DNA of 64,000 nucleotides from Streptomyces alfalfae (GTDB lineage Bacteria > Actinomycetota > Actinomycetes > Streptomycetales > Streptomycetaceae): contig NZ_QEXM01000025.1 in the NCBI RefSeq assembly GCF_004127445.1, positions 1 through 64,000 of the forward strand, read 5' to 3'. This document shows, piece by piece, positions 1 through 11,084 of this stretch; position 1 is the first letter of the stretch, and each line of letters begins with the position of its first letter. Both the position numbers and the translations under genes were made by a program. The notes beneath the pieces were generated by a model that was given only the letters and a program-made list of their open reading frames with translations, was not told where the DNA came from and did not search any database.

Positions 1-2627
1 CGGCGGCCACGGATCTTGACCTGGTGGTCGCGGCGCTCGATGAACTCCAGCTGTCCGTCGGGGCGCTGCACCACGCGGTCGCCCGTGCGGTACATCCGCT
101 TGCCCGCCCCGGCGAACGGGTCCGCCATGAACGTGCCCGCTGTCCGCACGGGGTCGTCCAGATACCCGCGGCCGACGCCCGCGCCGCCCACGTACAGCTC
201 GCCGGGGACGCCGACCGGCACCGGCCGCAGCTCGTCGCTGAGCACGTACAGCCGCGTGTTGCGCACCGCGCCGCCGATCGGGACACGCCCGCTCGGCTGA
301 CGGTCACCGGCACGGATCACCGCGTGGGTGACGTCGTCCGAGCACTCGGTGGGGCCGTAGGCGTTGATCAGCGGCACCCCCGGGAAACGCGCGAACCAGC
401 GCTCGCACAGATCCACCGGCAGCGCCTCGCCCGTCACCATCAGCCGGCGCAGGGCAGGCAGTTCAGGGGCGACGCCCTCCAGGTCCCAGGCGTCGAGGGC
501 CGCGCGGAGCAGCGAGGGCACGACTTCGAGCACCTCGACGCGCTCGTCCCGTACGGCGCCGAACAGCGCCGTCGGGTCGGCGGCCATCTCCACGCCGGAG
601 ACCCGCACCCGGCCGCCCACGATGAGCGGGGCGAGCATCTGCCAGACCGAGACGTCGAAGGTCAGCGGCGCGTTCTGCACCACCGCCTCACCGGCCTTGA
701 GGTCCAGGTCGCCGACCTTCGCCCACAGGTGGTTGACCATGCCCGCGCGGTGCACCATCGCGCCCTTCGGGCGGCCCGTGGACCCGGACGTGAACATCAC
801 GTACGCCAGGTCGAGAGCGCCGCCGCGTGCGGGGAGTGCCCGGGTGTTCTGCGCGTCCTCGGGGGCGGCGAGCGGCAGCACGGGCACCTCGCCCGCGAAG
901 GCGAGCGCCACGTCCTCGTGCTCCGCGCCCACGAGCAGCAGCCGCGCCCCGCTGTCCCGCAGCAGGCCGGCGTTGCGCGCGTGGGGGGCCGCCGGGTCGA
1001 GCGGCAGCCAGGCGCAGCCCGCGCCGAGCACGCCGAGGATGCCCGCGACGAACGGCGTCCCCGGATCGGCGAGCACCGCGACGACCGACCGCTCCGGGAC
1101 CGCGGCGGCCCCGAGCCGTGCCGCGACGCCGCCCGCGCGCCGCACCAGCTCCGCGTACGTGACGGTCCCCGAGGGGTCCACGACGGCGGGCACGTCGGGG
1201 GTGCGGGCGGCCACGGCGCTCACCAGTTCGACGACACCTTCGTACGCGTCGTCCCGCGCGGGGCCGTGCAGCAGGCCCGCGGTCTCGCCGGGCGCGACGA
1301 CGTCGACGCGGGCCAGCGGGGTCTCCGGGTCCATCGCGGCGAGCCTGCCGACGAAGGCCTCGAAGCGGTGCAGGTGGGCCGCGAGCTCGGCGTCCTCGTA
1401 CAGCTCGGGGTTGCCGTCGAGGTGGATCTCCAGGGAGCCGTCGGCGCCGTTCAGGACGGTCATGATCAGGTCGTTGACGATGCCGGTGGACAGGTTGGTG
1501 ACGACGCCGCGGCAGGCGGGTCCGAAGGCCAGCTCCGGGTCCTGGTTGAGGACGTTGATGAACGGGCCGAACGCCCGGCGGTCGTCGATGCGCAGGCCCA
1601 TGTCGCGGCGGACGCGGTCGCCCCGGTAGCGCTGGTGCTTCAGCGCGCCCGCGACCTCCGTCCAGGCGGAGCGCAGCAGCTGGTTCCGGGTCATGCCGGG
1701 GCGCACCCGGACCGCCAGGGGCAGGTAGTTGGCGAGCATGCCGGGGATCTCGCGGCTGACGGCGCCGACGCGGGCGGTGACCGGCAGGGTGAGCAGCGGT
1801 TCGGCGACGCCGGTCACGCGCTGCACGTAGGCGGCCATGGCGGCGACCATCAGGACCGGCATGGTGACCTTGCCGTCGCTCGCCATGTCCCGCAGGGCCC
1901 TCGTGGCGTCCGGGGTCAGGCGTGCGGTGTGGCGCAGGGTGCCGCGGCCGGGGGCGGGCTCCCTGGCGGAGAGGGAGACCAGCTCGGGCGAGGAGTCCGG
2001 GGCGTCGACGAGGCGGCCCGTCCAGTAGGCGCGGTCGCGCTCCACGTGCCGCGACGCGAGGTAGTCGCGCTCGGCGTCCACCAGCCGGTGGAAGGCCGGG
2101 ATGGCGGCGGCGTCGAGGTCGCGCTCGTGCAGCCCGTCCGCGAGCTGGGCGTAGAGCGTGGCCAGCTTCGGGTACATCAGCGCGCGGCTGTAGCCGTCGG
2201 ACAGGATGTGGTGCATGCACAGGTAGAGCAGGTGCTGCTCGGGGCCGAGCTTCAGCAGGGCGCTGCGGAAGAGCGGGAAGTCGGTGACCTTCAGCGGTTC
2301 GGCGAGGTCGGCCTCCATCCACCGGTCGGCGGCGGCGCGCGGCGCGGCCTCGGAGCTGAGGTCGATGACGGTGAGCGGCAGTTCGCCGAGCGGGCACACC
2401 ACCTGCTGCGGGGTGCCGTCGTCGTCGGTGAAGCGCACCCGCAGGCCCTCGGCCTCCTCGCCGAGGCGGCGCAGGGCGCGGCCGAGCAGCGCCGCGTCGA
2501 GCGGGCCCGTCAGCTCGATGCAGTCCGCCATGTTGTAGGCCAGCGGCCCGGTGGCGAACTGCTCGTCGAACCAGATCTCGGCCTGCGCGGCCGTGAGCGG
2601 CAGCGCCACTCCCCCGGGTGTCTTCAT
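1..2627 (-). CDS. Nonribosomal peptide synthetase, C-A portion (5' part only)
   Basis: First 875 residues of an NRPS that continues past the left edge. A condensation domain opens the protein (motif HHILSDG, His139-His140), followed by an adenylation domain with the AMP-binding loop [11 protein letters not shown] (about residues 607-617), NAYGPTE (about 750), YRTGD and [10 protein letters not shown] at the window edge. Because it opens with a C domain, it must accept an acyl group made elsewhere, plausibly the ACP-bound acyl from the 14.9-22.3 kb operon. Aligned by eye to GrsA, the substrate pocket reads D-V-W-E-M-T-A-D-D-(K). Glu278 and Asp331 also occur in ornithine and diaminobutyrate pockets, so a basic residue such as 2,3-diaminopropionate fits, given the upstream sbnA-like gene; this is inference. 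Start is ATG at 2627 with GAGGAG 9 nt upstream. It lies 38 bp downstream of the sbnA-like gene, so is probably co-transcribed. Confidence 0.93.
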   Translation of the reverse strand, partial: MKTPGGVALPLTAAQAEIWFDEQFATGPLAYNMADCIELTGPLDAALLGRALRRLGEEAEGLRVRFTDDDGTPQQVVCPLGELPLTVIDLSSEAAPRAAADRWMEADLAEPLKVTDFPLFRSALLKLGPEQHLLYLCMHHILSDGYSRALMYPKLATLYAQLADGLHERDLDAAAIPAFHRLVDAERDYLASRHVERDRAYWTGRLVDAPDSSPELVSLSAREPAPGRGTLRHTARLTPDATRALRDMASDGKVTMPVLMVAAMAAYVQRVTGVAEPLLTLPVTARVGAVSREIPGMLANYLPLAVRVRPGMTRNQLLRSAWTEVAGALKHQRYRGDRVRRDMGLRIDDRRAFGPFINVLNQDPELAFGPACRGVVTNLSTGIVNDLIMTVLNGADGSLEIHLDGNPELYEDAELAAHLHRFEAFVGRLAAMDPETPLARVDVVAPGETAGLLHGPARDDAYEGVVELVSAVAARTPDVPAVVDPSGTVTYAELVRRAGGVAARLGAAAVPERSVVAVLADPGTPFVAGILGVLGAGCAWLPLDPAAPHARNAGLLRDSGARLLLVGAEHEDVALAFAGEVPVLPLAAPEDAQNTRALPARGGALDLAYVMFTSGSTGRPKGAMVHRAGMVNHLWAKVGDLDLKAGEAVVQNAPLTFDVSVWQMLAPLIVGGRVRVSGVEMAADPTALFGAVRDERVEVLEVVPSLLRAALDAWDLEGVAPELPALRRLMVTGEALPVDLCERWFARFPGVPLINAYGPTECSDDVTHAVIRAGDRQPSGRVPIGGAVRNTRLYVLSDELRPVPVGVPGELYVGGAGVGRGYLDDPVRTAGTFMADPFAGAGKRMYRTGDRVVQRPDGQLEFIERRDHQVKIRGR

Positions 2628-2665
2628 CGCAATGCTCTCCTCAGACCTGAAATTCGACGGCGGGC

Positions 2666-3706
2666 TCAGCGGGAAACGGATTCGAGTCCCGCGGTGGCGG
2701 CGAAGTCCGCCGGATCACCGAAACCCGGCCCTCCCTGAATTCCGGCACCGCCCGAAAGGACGCCGGGTGCGAAGGAGTCGCGCACCCATTCGTCGTGGTA
2801 AATCGTCTCCATATAGCGCTCGCCGAGATCGGGCGAGATGGTGACGGCCGTCACCTGTTCGTCGCGGTAATTGCGGTGCAGCCAGTCGAGGGCGCCGTGC
2901 ACGACCGTTCCGGTGGAGCCGCCGAAGAGGAACCCCTGCCGCATCAGCTCCCGGCAGGTCCGCACGGTGTCCGCCTCGGGGACGAGGACCACGTCGTCGA
3001 CGTACGACTCGTCGAGCAGGGCGGGCCGCACGCTGGTGCCGAGCCCGGGGATGTGGCGGGCGCCGGCGGAGCCGCCGAAGGTGACGGAGCCGACGCTGTC
3101 GACGGCGACGACGCGGACGCCGGGACGCGTCTCGCGGAAGTAGCGGGCGCAGCCCATCAGGGTGCCCGTGGTGCCCGCGCCGACGATCAGCACGTTCAGG
3201 TCGGGGAACTGGGCGGCGATGGCCGGGGCGGTGGTGCGGTAGTGGGCCATCCAGTTGCCGGGGCTGCGGTACTGGTTGAGCCAGACCTTCTTCTCGTCGG
3301 CCGCGACCAGCGCCTCGACGTGCCGGATGCGGGCGCCGAGGAAACCCTCCGTCTCGTGCGGCTCCGTGATGACGTGCACCTCGGCGCCGAAGGCCTCCAT
3401 CGTGCGCCGGGTCACCGCGTTGCACCGGGAGTCCGTCACGCACAGGAAGTGGAAACCGCGGCTCGCCGCGAGCACGGCGAGGGCGACGCCCATGTTGCCG
3501 GAGGAGGACTCCACCAGGGTCGTGCCGGGGCCGAGCACACCGGCCGCCTCGGCCTGCGCGACGATCTCGCGCGCGGCCTTCAGCTTGATGGAACCGGCGA
3601 AGTTGAAACCCTCGACCTTCAGAAAGAGACGGCGCCCGGAGAACGGCTGGAGATTGACGAAGAGGTCGCTGACATCGAATTCATGCGACGCGGATATCAC
3701 TGGCAA
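2666..3706 (-). CDS. sbnA: SbnA-like 2,3-diaminopropionate biosynthesis enzyme (PLP, cysteine synthase fold)
   Basis: About 346 residues, fold type II PLP enzyme of the cysteine synthase family, closest in pattern to SbnA (N-(2-amino-2-carboxyethyl)-L-glutamate synthase), which joins O-phospho-L-serine and L-glutamate. A partner SbnB oxidatively splits that product to L-2,3-diaminopropionate. Visible motifs are the PLP-lysine region NFAGSIKLKAA, the SSSGNMG loop, the phosphate-binding GAGTTGTLMG and GGSTGT near the C terminus. No SbnB homologue lies in the window; it could be to the left. I chose the TTG start at 3706 because AGGAG lies 6 nt upstream; an in-frame GTG at 3700 is possible. A longer GTG start at 3796 would begin inside the repeat operator and is unlikely. 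A plain cysteine synthase is the alternative, but the NRPS context favours SbnA. Confidence 0.85.
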   Translation of the reverse strand: MPVISASHEFDVSDLFVNLQPFSGRRLFLKVEGFNFAGSIKLKAAREIVAQAEAAGVLGPGTTLVESSSGNMGVALAVLAASRGFHFLCVTDSRCNAVTRRTMEAFGAEVHVITEPHETEGFLGARIRHVEALVAADEKKVWLNQYRSPGNWMAHYRTTAPAIAAQFPDLNVLIVGAGTTGTLMGCARYFRETRPGVRVVAVDSVGSVTFGGSAGARHIPGLGTSVRPALLDESYVDDVVLVPEADTVRTCRELMRQGFLFGGSTGTVVHGALDWLHRNYRDEQVTAVTISPDLGERYMETIYHDEWVRDSFAPGVLSGGAGIQGGPGFGDPADFAATAGLESVSR

Positions 3707-3753
3707 TGGAGTCTCCTGGCCGACGGCAGCAACGATTTGACCTCGTCGTAGAG

Positions 3754-3807
3754 ACTTCCGGGTCCGGCTGACCATGCACTGACGGACTGCTGACACTGCT
3801 CTGACGG
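3754..3807 (-). promoter_or_regulatory. SARP-type operator and -10 for the sbnA-like/NRPS transcript
   Basis: Read on the minus strand, four heptamers sit at an exact 11-bp pitch: CCGTCAG (3807-3801), GTGTCAG (3796-3790), CCGTCAG (3785-3779) and TGGTCAG (3774-3768). The last ends 8 bp before a weak -10-like hexamer GGAAGT (3759-3754). Direct heptamers at 11-bp pitch ending about 8 bp before the -10 are the known layout of SARP binding sites. The predicted start of transcription leaves a leader of about 40 nt before the TTG at 3706. The cognate activator is probably the SARP at 11.1-11.8 kb. Confidence 0.7.
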
Positions 3808-3818
3808 CATCCGCGGGC

Positions 3819-3872
3819 GCGTCGGCACTTGGTCAGTCCGTCGTCAGTTGACGGTCAGCGGGGCCGTCAATT
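3819..3872 (+). promoter_or_regulatory. SARP-type operator and -10 for the bimodular NRPS
   Basis: On the plus strand, TGGTCAG (3830-3836), TCGTCAG (3841-3847) and CGGTCAG (3852-3858) repeat at an exact 11-bp pitch, with a degenerate fourth copy GCGTCGG at 3819-3825. Eight bases after the last copy comes TCAATT (3867-3872), a candidate -10. Transcription would begin near 3879, about 35 nt before the TTG start of the NRPS. The array is divergent from the 3768-3807 array, so one regulator could serve both directions. Confidence 0.72.
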
Positions 3873-3913
3873 CTGAATGGGCCCACCCCTGTCCGCACGT
3901 AGAGGAGCGCGGC

Positions 3914-6900
3914 TTGAAACGGCCAGCCACCATCAGCGACGTCCTTCCGCTGTCGCCCCTCCAGCAGGGTCTGCTGTTCCTCAGCGAGTACGACCGCGAA
4001 GGCCTCGACGTCTACACCATCCAGCTGGTGGCGGATCTGGACGGCCTCACGGCGGAGGGCCGGCGCTCCCTGCGGGCCGCGGCCACCGCGCTCCTGGTCC
4101 GGCACCCCCACCTCACGGCGTGCTTCCGGCACCGCAAGTCGGGCGACGCGATCCAGGTGGTCCCCACCCAGGTGGAGCTGCCCTGGCGGGAGGTGGAGGT
4201 CCCCGCCTCCGACGACACCGGCGCGGCGTTCGACCGGGTCGCCGAGGAGGACCGCGTACGCCGCTTCGACCTCGCCAAGCCGCCGCTGCACCGCTTCACG
4301 CTGGTGCGCGCGGCGGACGGCCGGTGCCGCCTGGTGTGGACGGTGCACCACATCGTGGTCGACGGCTGGTCGATGGCCGCGCTCAGCCGCGAGCTGGTCG
4401 AACTCGCTCGGCCCGGCGCCCCGGCGGCCGAACTGCCCGCGCCCGTCCCGTACCGCTCCTATCTGTCCTGGCTGGGGGCGCAGGACCGGGACGCGGCCCG
4501 CGCCGCCTGGCGCGCCGCGCTCGCCGGGGTGTCCGAGCCGACCCGCCTCGTGCCGCCCGCCCGGCGGCCGGCCGCGCCCGGGGCCGCGCTGCCCGAGGCG
4601 CTGCCGCTGCGGCTCTCCGCCGCCTCGTCGAAGGCCCTGGCCGCGTTCGCGAGGAACCGGGGCCTGACCGTCAACTCCGTGGTGCAGGGCTGCTGGGCGC
4701 TGCTCCTGTCCCGCCTCACCGGCCAGGACACGGTGGTGTTCGGCGCCGTGACCTCGGGCAGGCCCGCGCAGATACCCGACGTCGAGCGCATGGTGGGCCT
4801 CTTCGCCAACACGCTGCCCGTCCCGGTCACCGTCGACCCGGCCCGCACCCCCGCCGAACTCTTCGCCGACGTGCAGCGGCGCCAGGGCGGGCTGCTCCCG
4901 CACGAGCACCTGACCCTCGCGGACGTGCAGCAGCTCACGCACGTGCGGGGCGAGCTCTTCGACACCGCCCTGATGTTCCAGAACTACCCCGTGGGCAGGC
5001 TCCCGCTCGACGCCGGCGCGCACGCGGAGATCCGGTCGGCGACGCACTATCCGCTGACCCTCACCGTCTTCCCCGGCGACGAGCTCGGCCTGACCCTCAA
5101 CCATGTGCCGGCCCGGCTGTCCCGCGCCGACGCCGAACGCCTCGGGGCCCGCTTCGTACGGCTCCTCGAAGCCGCCGTCGCCCGCCCCGACGAGCCCAGC
5201 GGGCGCCTCGACGTCCTCGACGAGGCCGAGCGCGCCCGGGTCCTGAGCGCGCGCGACGGCGTCGAACGGCCGCTGCCCACGCCCTGGCTGCCGCCGCTGC
5301 TCGCCCAGTGGGCCGCCCGCACCCCGGACGCGCCCGCCGTGCGCGACGGCGACCGGGTCCTGACGTACGCGGAACTGCACGGCAGGGCCGAACGGCTCGC
5401 CCTCGACCTGCGCGCCGCCGGAGCCGGGCCCGAGCGGGTGGTCGCCATCGCGCTCGACCGGTCCGTCGACCTGGTCGTCGCGGCGCTCGCCGTGCTGCGC
5501 TCCGGCGCCGCCTATCTGCCGCTCGACCCGGACTACCCCGCCGACCGGCTCCGCCACATGCTGGCCGACGCCGCCCCCGTGGTGACCCTGACCAGCGCCT
5601 CCGTCGCCGACCGCCTCGGCGCGGACGCCATGCCCGGCGGGGCCTGGCTGCTCGGCGACGACGGCGCCTGGCAGCGGGGGGAGGAGGTGACCGCCGCCGC
5701 GTCCGGCACGGGCCCCCCGCGGGTCCACCCCGACCACCCGGCGTACGTCATCTACACCTCGGGCTCCACCGGGCGTCCCAAGGGCGTCGTCGTGCCGCAC
5801 GGCGCGCTCACCAACCTCGTCTGCGACATGCTGCGGCGCTTCGGCGTCACCCCCGAGGACCGCTTCCTCGCGGTGACGACGTTCGGCTTCGACATCGCCA
5901 ACCTGGAGCTGTTCGTCCCCCTGGCCGCCGGCGCCGAGCTGATCGTCGCGCCGCGCGAGACCGTGCGCGACCCGAAGGCGCTCGCCGCCGCCATCGCCGC
6001 GACCGGCGCCACGCTGATGCAGGCCACCCCCGGGCTCTGGCAGGCGCTCGTCGCCGAGGACCCCGCCTGCGTGGCCGGGCTCACCGCGCTCGTCGGCGGC
6101 GAGGCCCTGCCCGAGGCGCTCGCCGGGACGCTGGCCGAGCGCTGCGCCTCGGTGACGAACCTGTACGGCCCGACCGAGACCACGATCTGGTCGACCTCCG
6201 CGCCGGTACGCCCCGGCGAGCCGCCGACCATCGGCCGCCCCGTCGACAACACCCAGGTGTACGTGCTCGACGCCGCCCTGCGGCCGGTGCCCGACGGCGC
6301 CTTCGGCGAGCTGTACATCGCGGGCGGCGGCGTGGCCCGCGGCTACCTGGGCCGCCCGGCCCTGACCGCCGGGCGCTTCGTCACCGACCCGTACGGGCCG
6401 CCCGGCACCCGCATGTACCGCACGGGCGACATCGCCCGCTGGGACCCGGCCTCCGGCTCCCTGGAGTACGCGGGCCGCACCGACCACCAGGTGAAGATCC
6501 GCGGCTACCGCATCGAACTCGGCGAGATCGAGTCCGTGCTCGCCGCCCAGCCGGGCGTGGACCAGGCCGTGGTCACCGCCCGCACCGGCCCGCGGGGCGA
6601 CGCCCTGCTGGCCGCCTATGTCGTACCGGCAGGGGCCGACCGCGACCGGCTGCGGGAGCGCGCGTCAGCGGTGTTGCCCGAACACATGGTCCCTGCCGTG
6701 TACGTCCCTCTGGACGAGCTGCCGCTCACCCCGAACGGCAAGATCGACCGCAAGGCGCTGCCCGAACCGTCCCGCGAGCGCCCGGGAACGGGACGGGCCC
6801 CCGCGGGCGTCCACGAGGAACTGCTCTGCGCGGTCTTCGCGGAGGTGCTCGGCGTCGACCGGGTCGCTCCCGACGAGGACTTCTTCGCGCTCGGCGGCCA

Positions 6901-9900
6901 CTCGCTCTCGGCGACGCGGGTGACGAACCGGCTCCGCGCGGAACTGGGCGACGACGTCCCCGTCCGGGCGCTCTTCGAGCACCGCACCGCCGCGTCCCTC
7001 GCCGCCTCGCTCACGGCGCCCGCCGCCTCCGCCGGGGAGGACGCGCCGGACCGCCCGCCCCTGCGCCCCTCCCCCGAGGGCGGCCCCGCGCCCCTCTCGC
7101 CCGCCCAGCGCCGGCTCTGGTTCCTGTCCCGCATGGAGCAGCAGAACCTCGACGAGACCGCCGACTCCGCCGCGGGCACGTACAACATCCCCCTGGCACT
7201 GCGCCTGACGGGACCGCTCGACGCCACCGCGATCGCCGCGGCCCTGGCGGACGTCGTGGCCCGCCACGCCGGTCTGCGCACCGTCTTCGCCGAGGCAGAC
7301 GGGCTGCCCTCGCAGCTCGTCCTGACGCCCGCGGAGGCCGCGGAGGCCGGGGCGCGCCTGGAGCACGTGCCGCTGACCGAGGCGGAGCTGCCGGACGCGC
7401 TCGCCGCCGAAGCGGGCACGGTGTTCGACCTGGCGGCCGAGGTGCCGCTGCGGGCGCGGCTGTTCGCGCTCGGCGCCGACACCCACGTCCTCACGCTGAC
7501 CCTGCACCACATCGCCGCCGACTGGTGGTCCCTCGACCCGCTGGCCCGCGACCTCTCCGCCGCCTACACGGCGAGGGCGGCAGGCCGGGCGCCCGAGTGG
7601 CGGCCGCTGCCCGTGCGGTACACCGACTACGCGCGCTGGCAGCGCAGCCTGCTCGGCGACAAGGAAGACCCGAGCAGCTTCGCCGCCCGCGAACTCGCCC
7701 ACTGGCGCGCCGAACTGGCCGGACTCCCGGAGGAGCTCGACCTGCCGGCCGACTTCCCGCGCCCGGCCCGCGCCACCCGGCGCGGCTCCGACGTCACCCG
7801 CACCGTCCCCGCCGAGGTGCACGCGCGCCTCGCCGATCTGGCACGGCGGGACGGCGCCAGCCTCTTCATGACCGTCCAGGCGGGTCTCGCGGCGCTGCTC
7901 ACCCGGCTCGGCGCCGGGGACGACATCCCGCTCGGCACGGCGGTCGCGGGCCGCACCGACGACCAGGTGCGCGACCTCGTGGGCTTCTTCGTGAACACCC
8001 TCGTCCTGCGCACCCGCACCGGCGGCGACCCGGCCTTCAGGGAGCTGCTCGCCCGGGTGCGGGAGACCGACCTGACGGCGTACGCCCACGCCGAGCTGCC
8101 CTTCGAGCACCTCGTGGAGGAGCTGAACCCGGCCCGTTCCCTGGGCCGCCAGCCGCTGTTCCAGGTGATCCTGGCCTTCCAGGCGGGCGCCGATCCGCTG
8201 CCGGGCCTGCCCGGGCTGACGGCGACGGTGCAGAAGGCGCCCACCACGACCGCCAAGTTCGACCTGTCCTTCCAGGTCACCGAGGTCCGTGCGGCGGACG
8301 GCTCGCCCGGCGGCCTGGAGGTCCTGCTCGAATACAGCGAGGACCTGTTCACCCGTGACACCGCGGACCGCCTCGCCCGGTGCCTGGTCACGCTGCTCAC
8401 CTCGGCGGCCACCTCCCCCGACGCCCCGCTGAGCCGCCTCGATCTGCTGACCGGCGACGAGCGCGCCGCCCTGCTGCGCACCGGCACGGGGCCGCGCACG
8501 GAGGTGGCGCCGCTGACCCTGCCCGCCCTGTTCGAGGGCCACGTCCGCCGGGACCCCGGCCACCCGGCCCTGGTCGACCCCGCGCCCGAGGGGGCCGCGG
8601 GACCGCACACGCTGACGTACGCCGCGCTCGACGCCGAGGCCAACCGGCTCGCCAGGGACCTCGCGTCCCGTGGCGTGGGCCCCGGCTCCGTCGTCGCGCT
8701 CGCCCTGCCGCGCTCGCCGCTCACCGTCGTCGCGCTGCTCGGCGTCCTGAAGGCGGGGGCGGCCTATCTGCCGGTCGACCCCGACTACCCGGCCGACCGC
8801 GTGGCGTACATGCTCGGCGACGCCGCGCCCGCCGAGACCCTCACCACCGCGGCCGTCGCGGGCCGGCTGCCCGCCGGGGCGCGCCCCCCGCTCGTCCTGG
8901 ACGCCCCGGACACCCGCGAGCGGCTCGGACGCCTGGCCGCCCACGCCCTGTCCGACGCCGAGCGGACCCGCCCGCTCTCCCCGCAGGACGCCGCGTACGT
9001 CATCTACACCTCCGGGTCCACGGGACGCCCCAAGGGCGTCGTCGTACCGCACGCGGGCGCGGTGAACCTCGCCGTGAGCCAGCGGGAACGGCTCGGGACG
9101 GGCCCCGACACGCGGGTCCTGCAATTCGCCTCGTTCAGCTTCGACGCGACCGTCTGGGAGCTGTGCGCCTCGCTGTACGCGGGCGGCGCCCTGGTGTTCG
9201 CCACCGCCGAGTCACGGCTCTCCGGCGAACTGCTGACCTCGCTCGCCGCCGAGCACCGGATCAACCACGCCGTCCTGCCGCCCACCGTGGTCGCCGCCAT
9301 CCCGGAGGAGTGCACGCTCCCCGAGGGCCTGCTGCTGCTCGTCGGCGGCGAGGCCTGCCCGCCCGCGGTGGCGCGCCGCTGGTCGGCCACGCACGCCTTC
9401 CGCAACGCCTACGGCCCGACGGAGACCTCCGTCTGCGCCACCGTGAGCGACCCGCTCGACGGCGAGGGCAGGCCGTCGATCGGCCGTCCGCTCGCCAACT
9501 TCCGCACGTACGTGCTCGACGCGGCGCTCGCGCCCGTCCCGCCCGGCGTCACCGGGGAGCTGTACGTGTCCGGGGCGGGGCTCGCGCGCGGCTACCTCGG
9601 CAGGCCCGGCACCACCGCCGACCGCTTCGTCGCCGACCCGTTCGGGCCGCCGGGCGCCCGCATGTACCGCACGGGCGACCTCGTGCGGCTGCGCGAGGAC
9701 GGCCTGCTCGACTACGTGGGGCGCGCCGACCACCAGGTGAAGCTGCGCGGCTACCGCATCGAGCCCGGCGAGATCGAGGCCGTCCTGACCCGCCACCCGG
9801 TGATCGAGCAGGCAGCGGTCCGCGTCACCCGGCAGGGCGATGAGGCCGCCCAGCTCACCGCGTACGTGGTGCCGCTCCCCGGAGTGGCACAGGTGGACGT

Positions 9901-11029
9901 CCCCGTCCTGCGGGCCCACGTCGCCGCGGCGCTGCCCCAGCACATGGTCCCCGCGGCCCTGGTCACCCTGCCCGCGCTGCCGCTCACGGCCAACGGCAAG
10001 CTGGACACCGCCGCGCTGCCCGCGCCCGGCAGCGCCGCCGCCCCGGTGGCCGCTGCCGGACGGACGCCCGCGACCGAGGCCGAAGCCGTCCTCGCGGAGG
10101 TGTTCAGCGAGGTCCTCGGCCGCGAGATCACCGACGCGGACGCCGACTTCTTCGCCAGCGGCGGGGACAGCCTGCGCTCGGTGCGGGTGGTGAGCCGGGC
10201 CGCCAAGGCGGGGCTGCGGATCTCCCTGGCGGACGTGTTCACGCACAAGACGGTGGCCGCCCTCGCGGCGGCGGCCACCGCGGCGGGTTCCGCTTCCGCC
10301 CCCGCTTCCGGCGCGTTCACGCCGGTCCTCGCCATCCGGCCCGCCGGGGACGCCGCCCCGCTGTTCTGCGTGCACGGCGGCGTGGGCTTCGGCCTGCCGT
10401 ACGCGGGGCTCGCCCAGCACCTGGACGAGCGCCGCCCGGTCTACGCGCTCCAGTCGGAGGGCATCGCCCCGGACGCCGTCTGGGACCGGCCGCGGGACGT
10501 GCGCTCGCTCGCCGCCGCGTACGTGGCGCGCGTCAGGGAGGTGCAGCCGCACGGCCCGTACCACTTCCTCGGCTGGTCGTTCGGCGGCCTCGTGGCGCAC
10601 GAGATGGCCGTGCAGCTCCAGGAGGCGGGGGAGCGCACGGCGTTCCTCGGCGCCCTGGACAGCTTCCCGGTGGCCGCGGGGGACGTGCCGCCCTCCGACG
10701 AGGAGATCCTGGCGAACTTCCTGGAACACGCCGGCCAGTTCGGGGACGCCGGGGCGTTCGGCGAGGACGACCTGCGGCGGCTGATGGACGTGATGCGGCA
10801 CCACACCGACATCGCCTGGGAGTTCACCCCCGGCCGCTTCGAGGGAGGCCTCACCCTGTTCGCGGCCACCGGCGACCGCCCGTCCTGCGACCTGCCGGCC
10901 CGCTGGGCCGCGCACATCGGCGGGCCGCTCGACGTGCACGAAGTGCCGTGCGGCCACGAGCAGATGCTCGGCCCGGCGGCGGCAAGAATCGTCGGCGCGG
11001 CCACGGAGGCGGCGCTGCGCCGGGCATGA
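3914..11029 (+). CDS. Bimodular nonribosomal peptide synthetase, C-A(Gly)-PCP-C-A-PCP-TE
   Basis: 2371 residues. C1 (about 8-435) has HHIVVDG at 145-151. A1 (about 455-945) has a pocket that reads D-I-L-Q-L-G-L-I-W-(K), the classical glycine code. PCP1 carries GGHS with Ser997. C2 (about 1055-1490) has HHIAADW at 1198, a Trp in place of the usual final Gly. A2 (about 1515-2010) reads D-A-W-V-L-G-A-V-C-(K); its last positions match phenylalanine-type pockets, but the residue is uncertain. PCP2 has GGDS with Ser2086. The thioesterase has GWSFG (Ser2222) and a His near 2348. There is no epimerase or methyltransferase. The TE makes this the last synthetase of the line, receiving a chain through C1 and releasing it after two residues. 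The TTG start at 3914 has GAGGAG 6 nt upstream; upstream GTG 3848 lies inside the operator. Confidence 0.95.
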   Translation: MKRPATISDVLPLSPLQQGLLFLSEYDREGLDVYTIQLVADLDGLTAEGRRSLRAAATALLVRHPHLTACFRHRKSGDAIQVVPTQVELPWREVEVPASDDTGAAFDRVAEEDRVRRFDLAKPPLHRFTLVRAADGRCRLVWTVHHIVVDGWSMAALSRELVELARPGAPAAELPAPVPYRSYLSWLGAQDRDAARAAWRAALAGVSEPTRLVPPARRPAAPGAALPEALPLRLSAASSKALAAFARNRGLTVNSVVQGCWALLLSRLTGQDTVVFGAVTSGRPAQIPDVERMVGLFANTLPVPVTVDPARTPAELFADVQRRQGGLLPHEHLTLADVQQLTHVRGELFDTALMFQNYPVGRLPLDAGAHAEIRSATHYPLTLTVFPGDELGLTLNHVPARLSRADAERLGARFVRLLEAAVARPDEPSGRLDVLDEAERARVLSARDGVERPLPTPWLPPLLAQWAARTPDAPAVRDGDRVLTYAELHGRAERLALDLRAAGAGPERVVAIALDRSVDLVVAALAVLRSGAAYLPLDPDYPADRLRHMLADAAPVVTLTSASVADRLGADAMPGGAWLLGDDGAWQRGEEVTAAASGTGPPRVHPDHPAYVIYTSGSTGRPKGVVVPHGALTNLVCDMLRRFGVTPEDRFLAVTTFGFDIANLELFVPLAAGAELIVAPRETVRDPKALAAAIAATGATLMQATPGLWQALVAEDPACVAGLTALVGGEALPEALAGTLAERCASVTNLYGPTETTIWSTSAPVRPGEPPTIGRPVDNTQVYVLDAALRPVPDGAFGELYIAGGGVARGYLGRPALTAGRFVTDPYGPPGTRMYRTGDIARWDPASGSLEYAGRTDHQVKIRGYRIELGEIESVLAAQPGVDQAVVTARTGPRGDALLAAYVVPAGADRDRLRERASAVLPEHMVPAVYVPLDELPLTPNGKIDRKALPEPSRERPGTGRAPAGVHEELLCAVFAEVLGVDRVAPDEDFFALGGHSLSATRVTNRLRAELGDDVPVRALFEHRTAASLAASLTAPAASAGEDAPDRPPLRPSPEGGPAPLSPAQRRLWFLSRMEQQNLDETADSAAGTYNIPLALRLTGPLDATAIAAALADVVARHAGLRTVFAEADGLPSQLVLTPAEAAEAGARLEHVPLTEAELPDALAAEAGTVFDLAAEVPLRARLFALGADTHVLTLTLHHIAADWWSLDPLARDLSAAYTARAAGRAPEWRPLPVRYTDYARWQRSLLGDKEDPSSFAARELAHWRAELAGLPEELDLPADFPRPARATRRGSDVTRTVPAEVHARLADLARRDGASLFMTVQAGLAALLTRLGAGDDIPLGTAVAGRTDDQVRDLVGFFVNTLVLRTRTGGDPAFRELLARVRETDLTAYAHAELPFEHLVEELNPARSLGRQPLFQVILAFQAGADPLPGLPGLTATVQKAPTTTAKFDLSFQVTEVRAADGSPGGLEVLLEYSEDLFTRDTADRLARCLVTLLTSAATSPDAPLSRLDLLTGDERAALLRTGTGPRTEVAPLTLPALFEGHVRRDPGHPALVDPAPEGAAGPHTLTYAALDAEANRLARDLASRGVGPGSVVALALPRSPLTVVALLGVLKAGAAYLPVDPDYPADRVAYMLGDAAPAETLTTAAVAGRLPAGARPPLVLDAPDTRERLGRLAAHALSDAERTRPLSPQDAAYVIYTSGSTGRPKGVVVPHAGAVNLAVSQRERLGTGPDTRVLQFASFSFDATVWELCASLYAGGALVFATAESRLSGELLTSLAAEHRINHAVLPPTVVAAIPEECTLPEGLLLLVGGEACPPAVARRWSATHAFRNAYGPTETSVCATVSDPLDGEGRPSIGRPLANFRTYVLDAALAPVPPGVTGELYVSGAGLARGYLGRPGTTADRFVADPFGPPGARMYRTGDLVRLREDGLLDYVGRADHQVKLRGYRIEPGEIEAVLTRHPVIEQAAVRVTRQGDEAAQLTAYVVPLPGVAQVDVPVLRAHVAAALPQHMVPAALVTLPALPLTANGKLDTAALPAPGSAAAPVAAAGRTPATEAEAVLAEVFSEVLGREITDADADFFASGGDSLRSVRVVSRAAKAGLRISLADVFTHKTVAALAAAATAAGSASAPASGAFTPVLAIRPAGDAAPLFCVHGGVGFGLPYAGLAQHLDERRPVYALQSEGIAPDAVWDRPRDVRSLAAAYVARVREVQPHGPYHFLGWSFGGLVAHEMAVQLQEAGERTAFLGALDSFPVAAGDVPPSDEEILANFLEHAGQFGDAGAFGEDDLRRLMDVMRHHTDIAWEFTPGRFEGGLTLFAATGDRPSCDLPARWAAHIGGPLDVHEVPCGHEQMLGPAAARIVGAATEAALRRA

Positions 11030-11033
11030 CGAA

Positions 11034-11063
11034 GCGCCGGCGGCCCCTGGGGGCCGCCGGCGC
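11034..11063. terminator. Bidirectional hairpin between the NRPS and SARP genes
   Basis: Perfect 14-bp inverted repeat (GCGCCGGCGGCCCC with its complement, 2-nt centre) starting 5 bp after the NRPS stop and ending 21 bp before the SARP stop. Placed to end both convergent transcripts. There is no U tract, as is usual in Streptomyces. Confidence 0.75.
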
Positions 11064-11084
11064 GGTGCTGTCGGGAGCGCGCCG

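Noticed and set aside
24..2738. A 904-codon open frame on the plus strand over the first NRPS
   Set aside because: The minus strand encodes ordered C and A domain motifs; the plus frame shows only Ala/Arg/Gly/His-rich composition.
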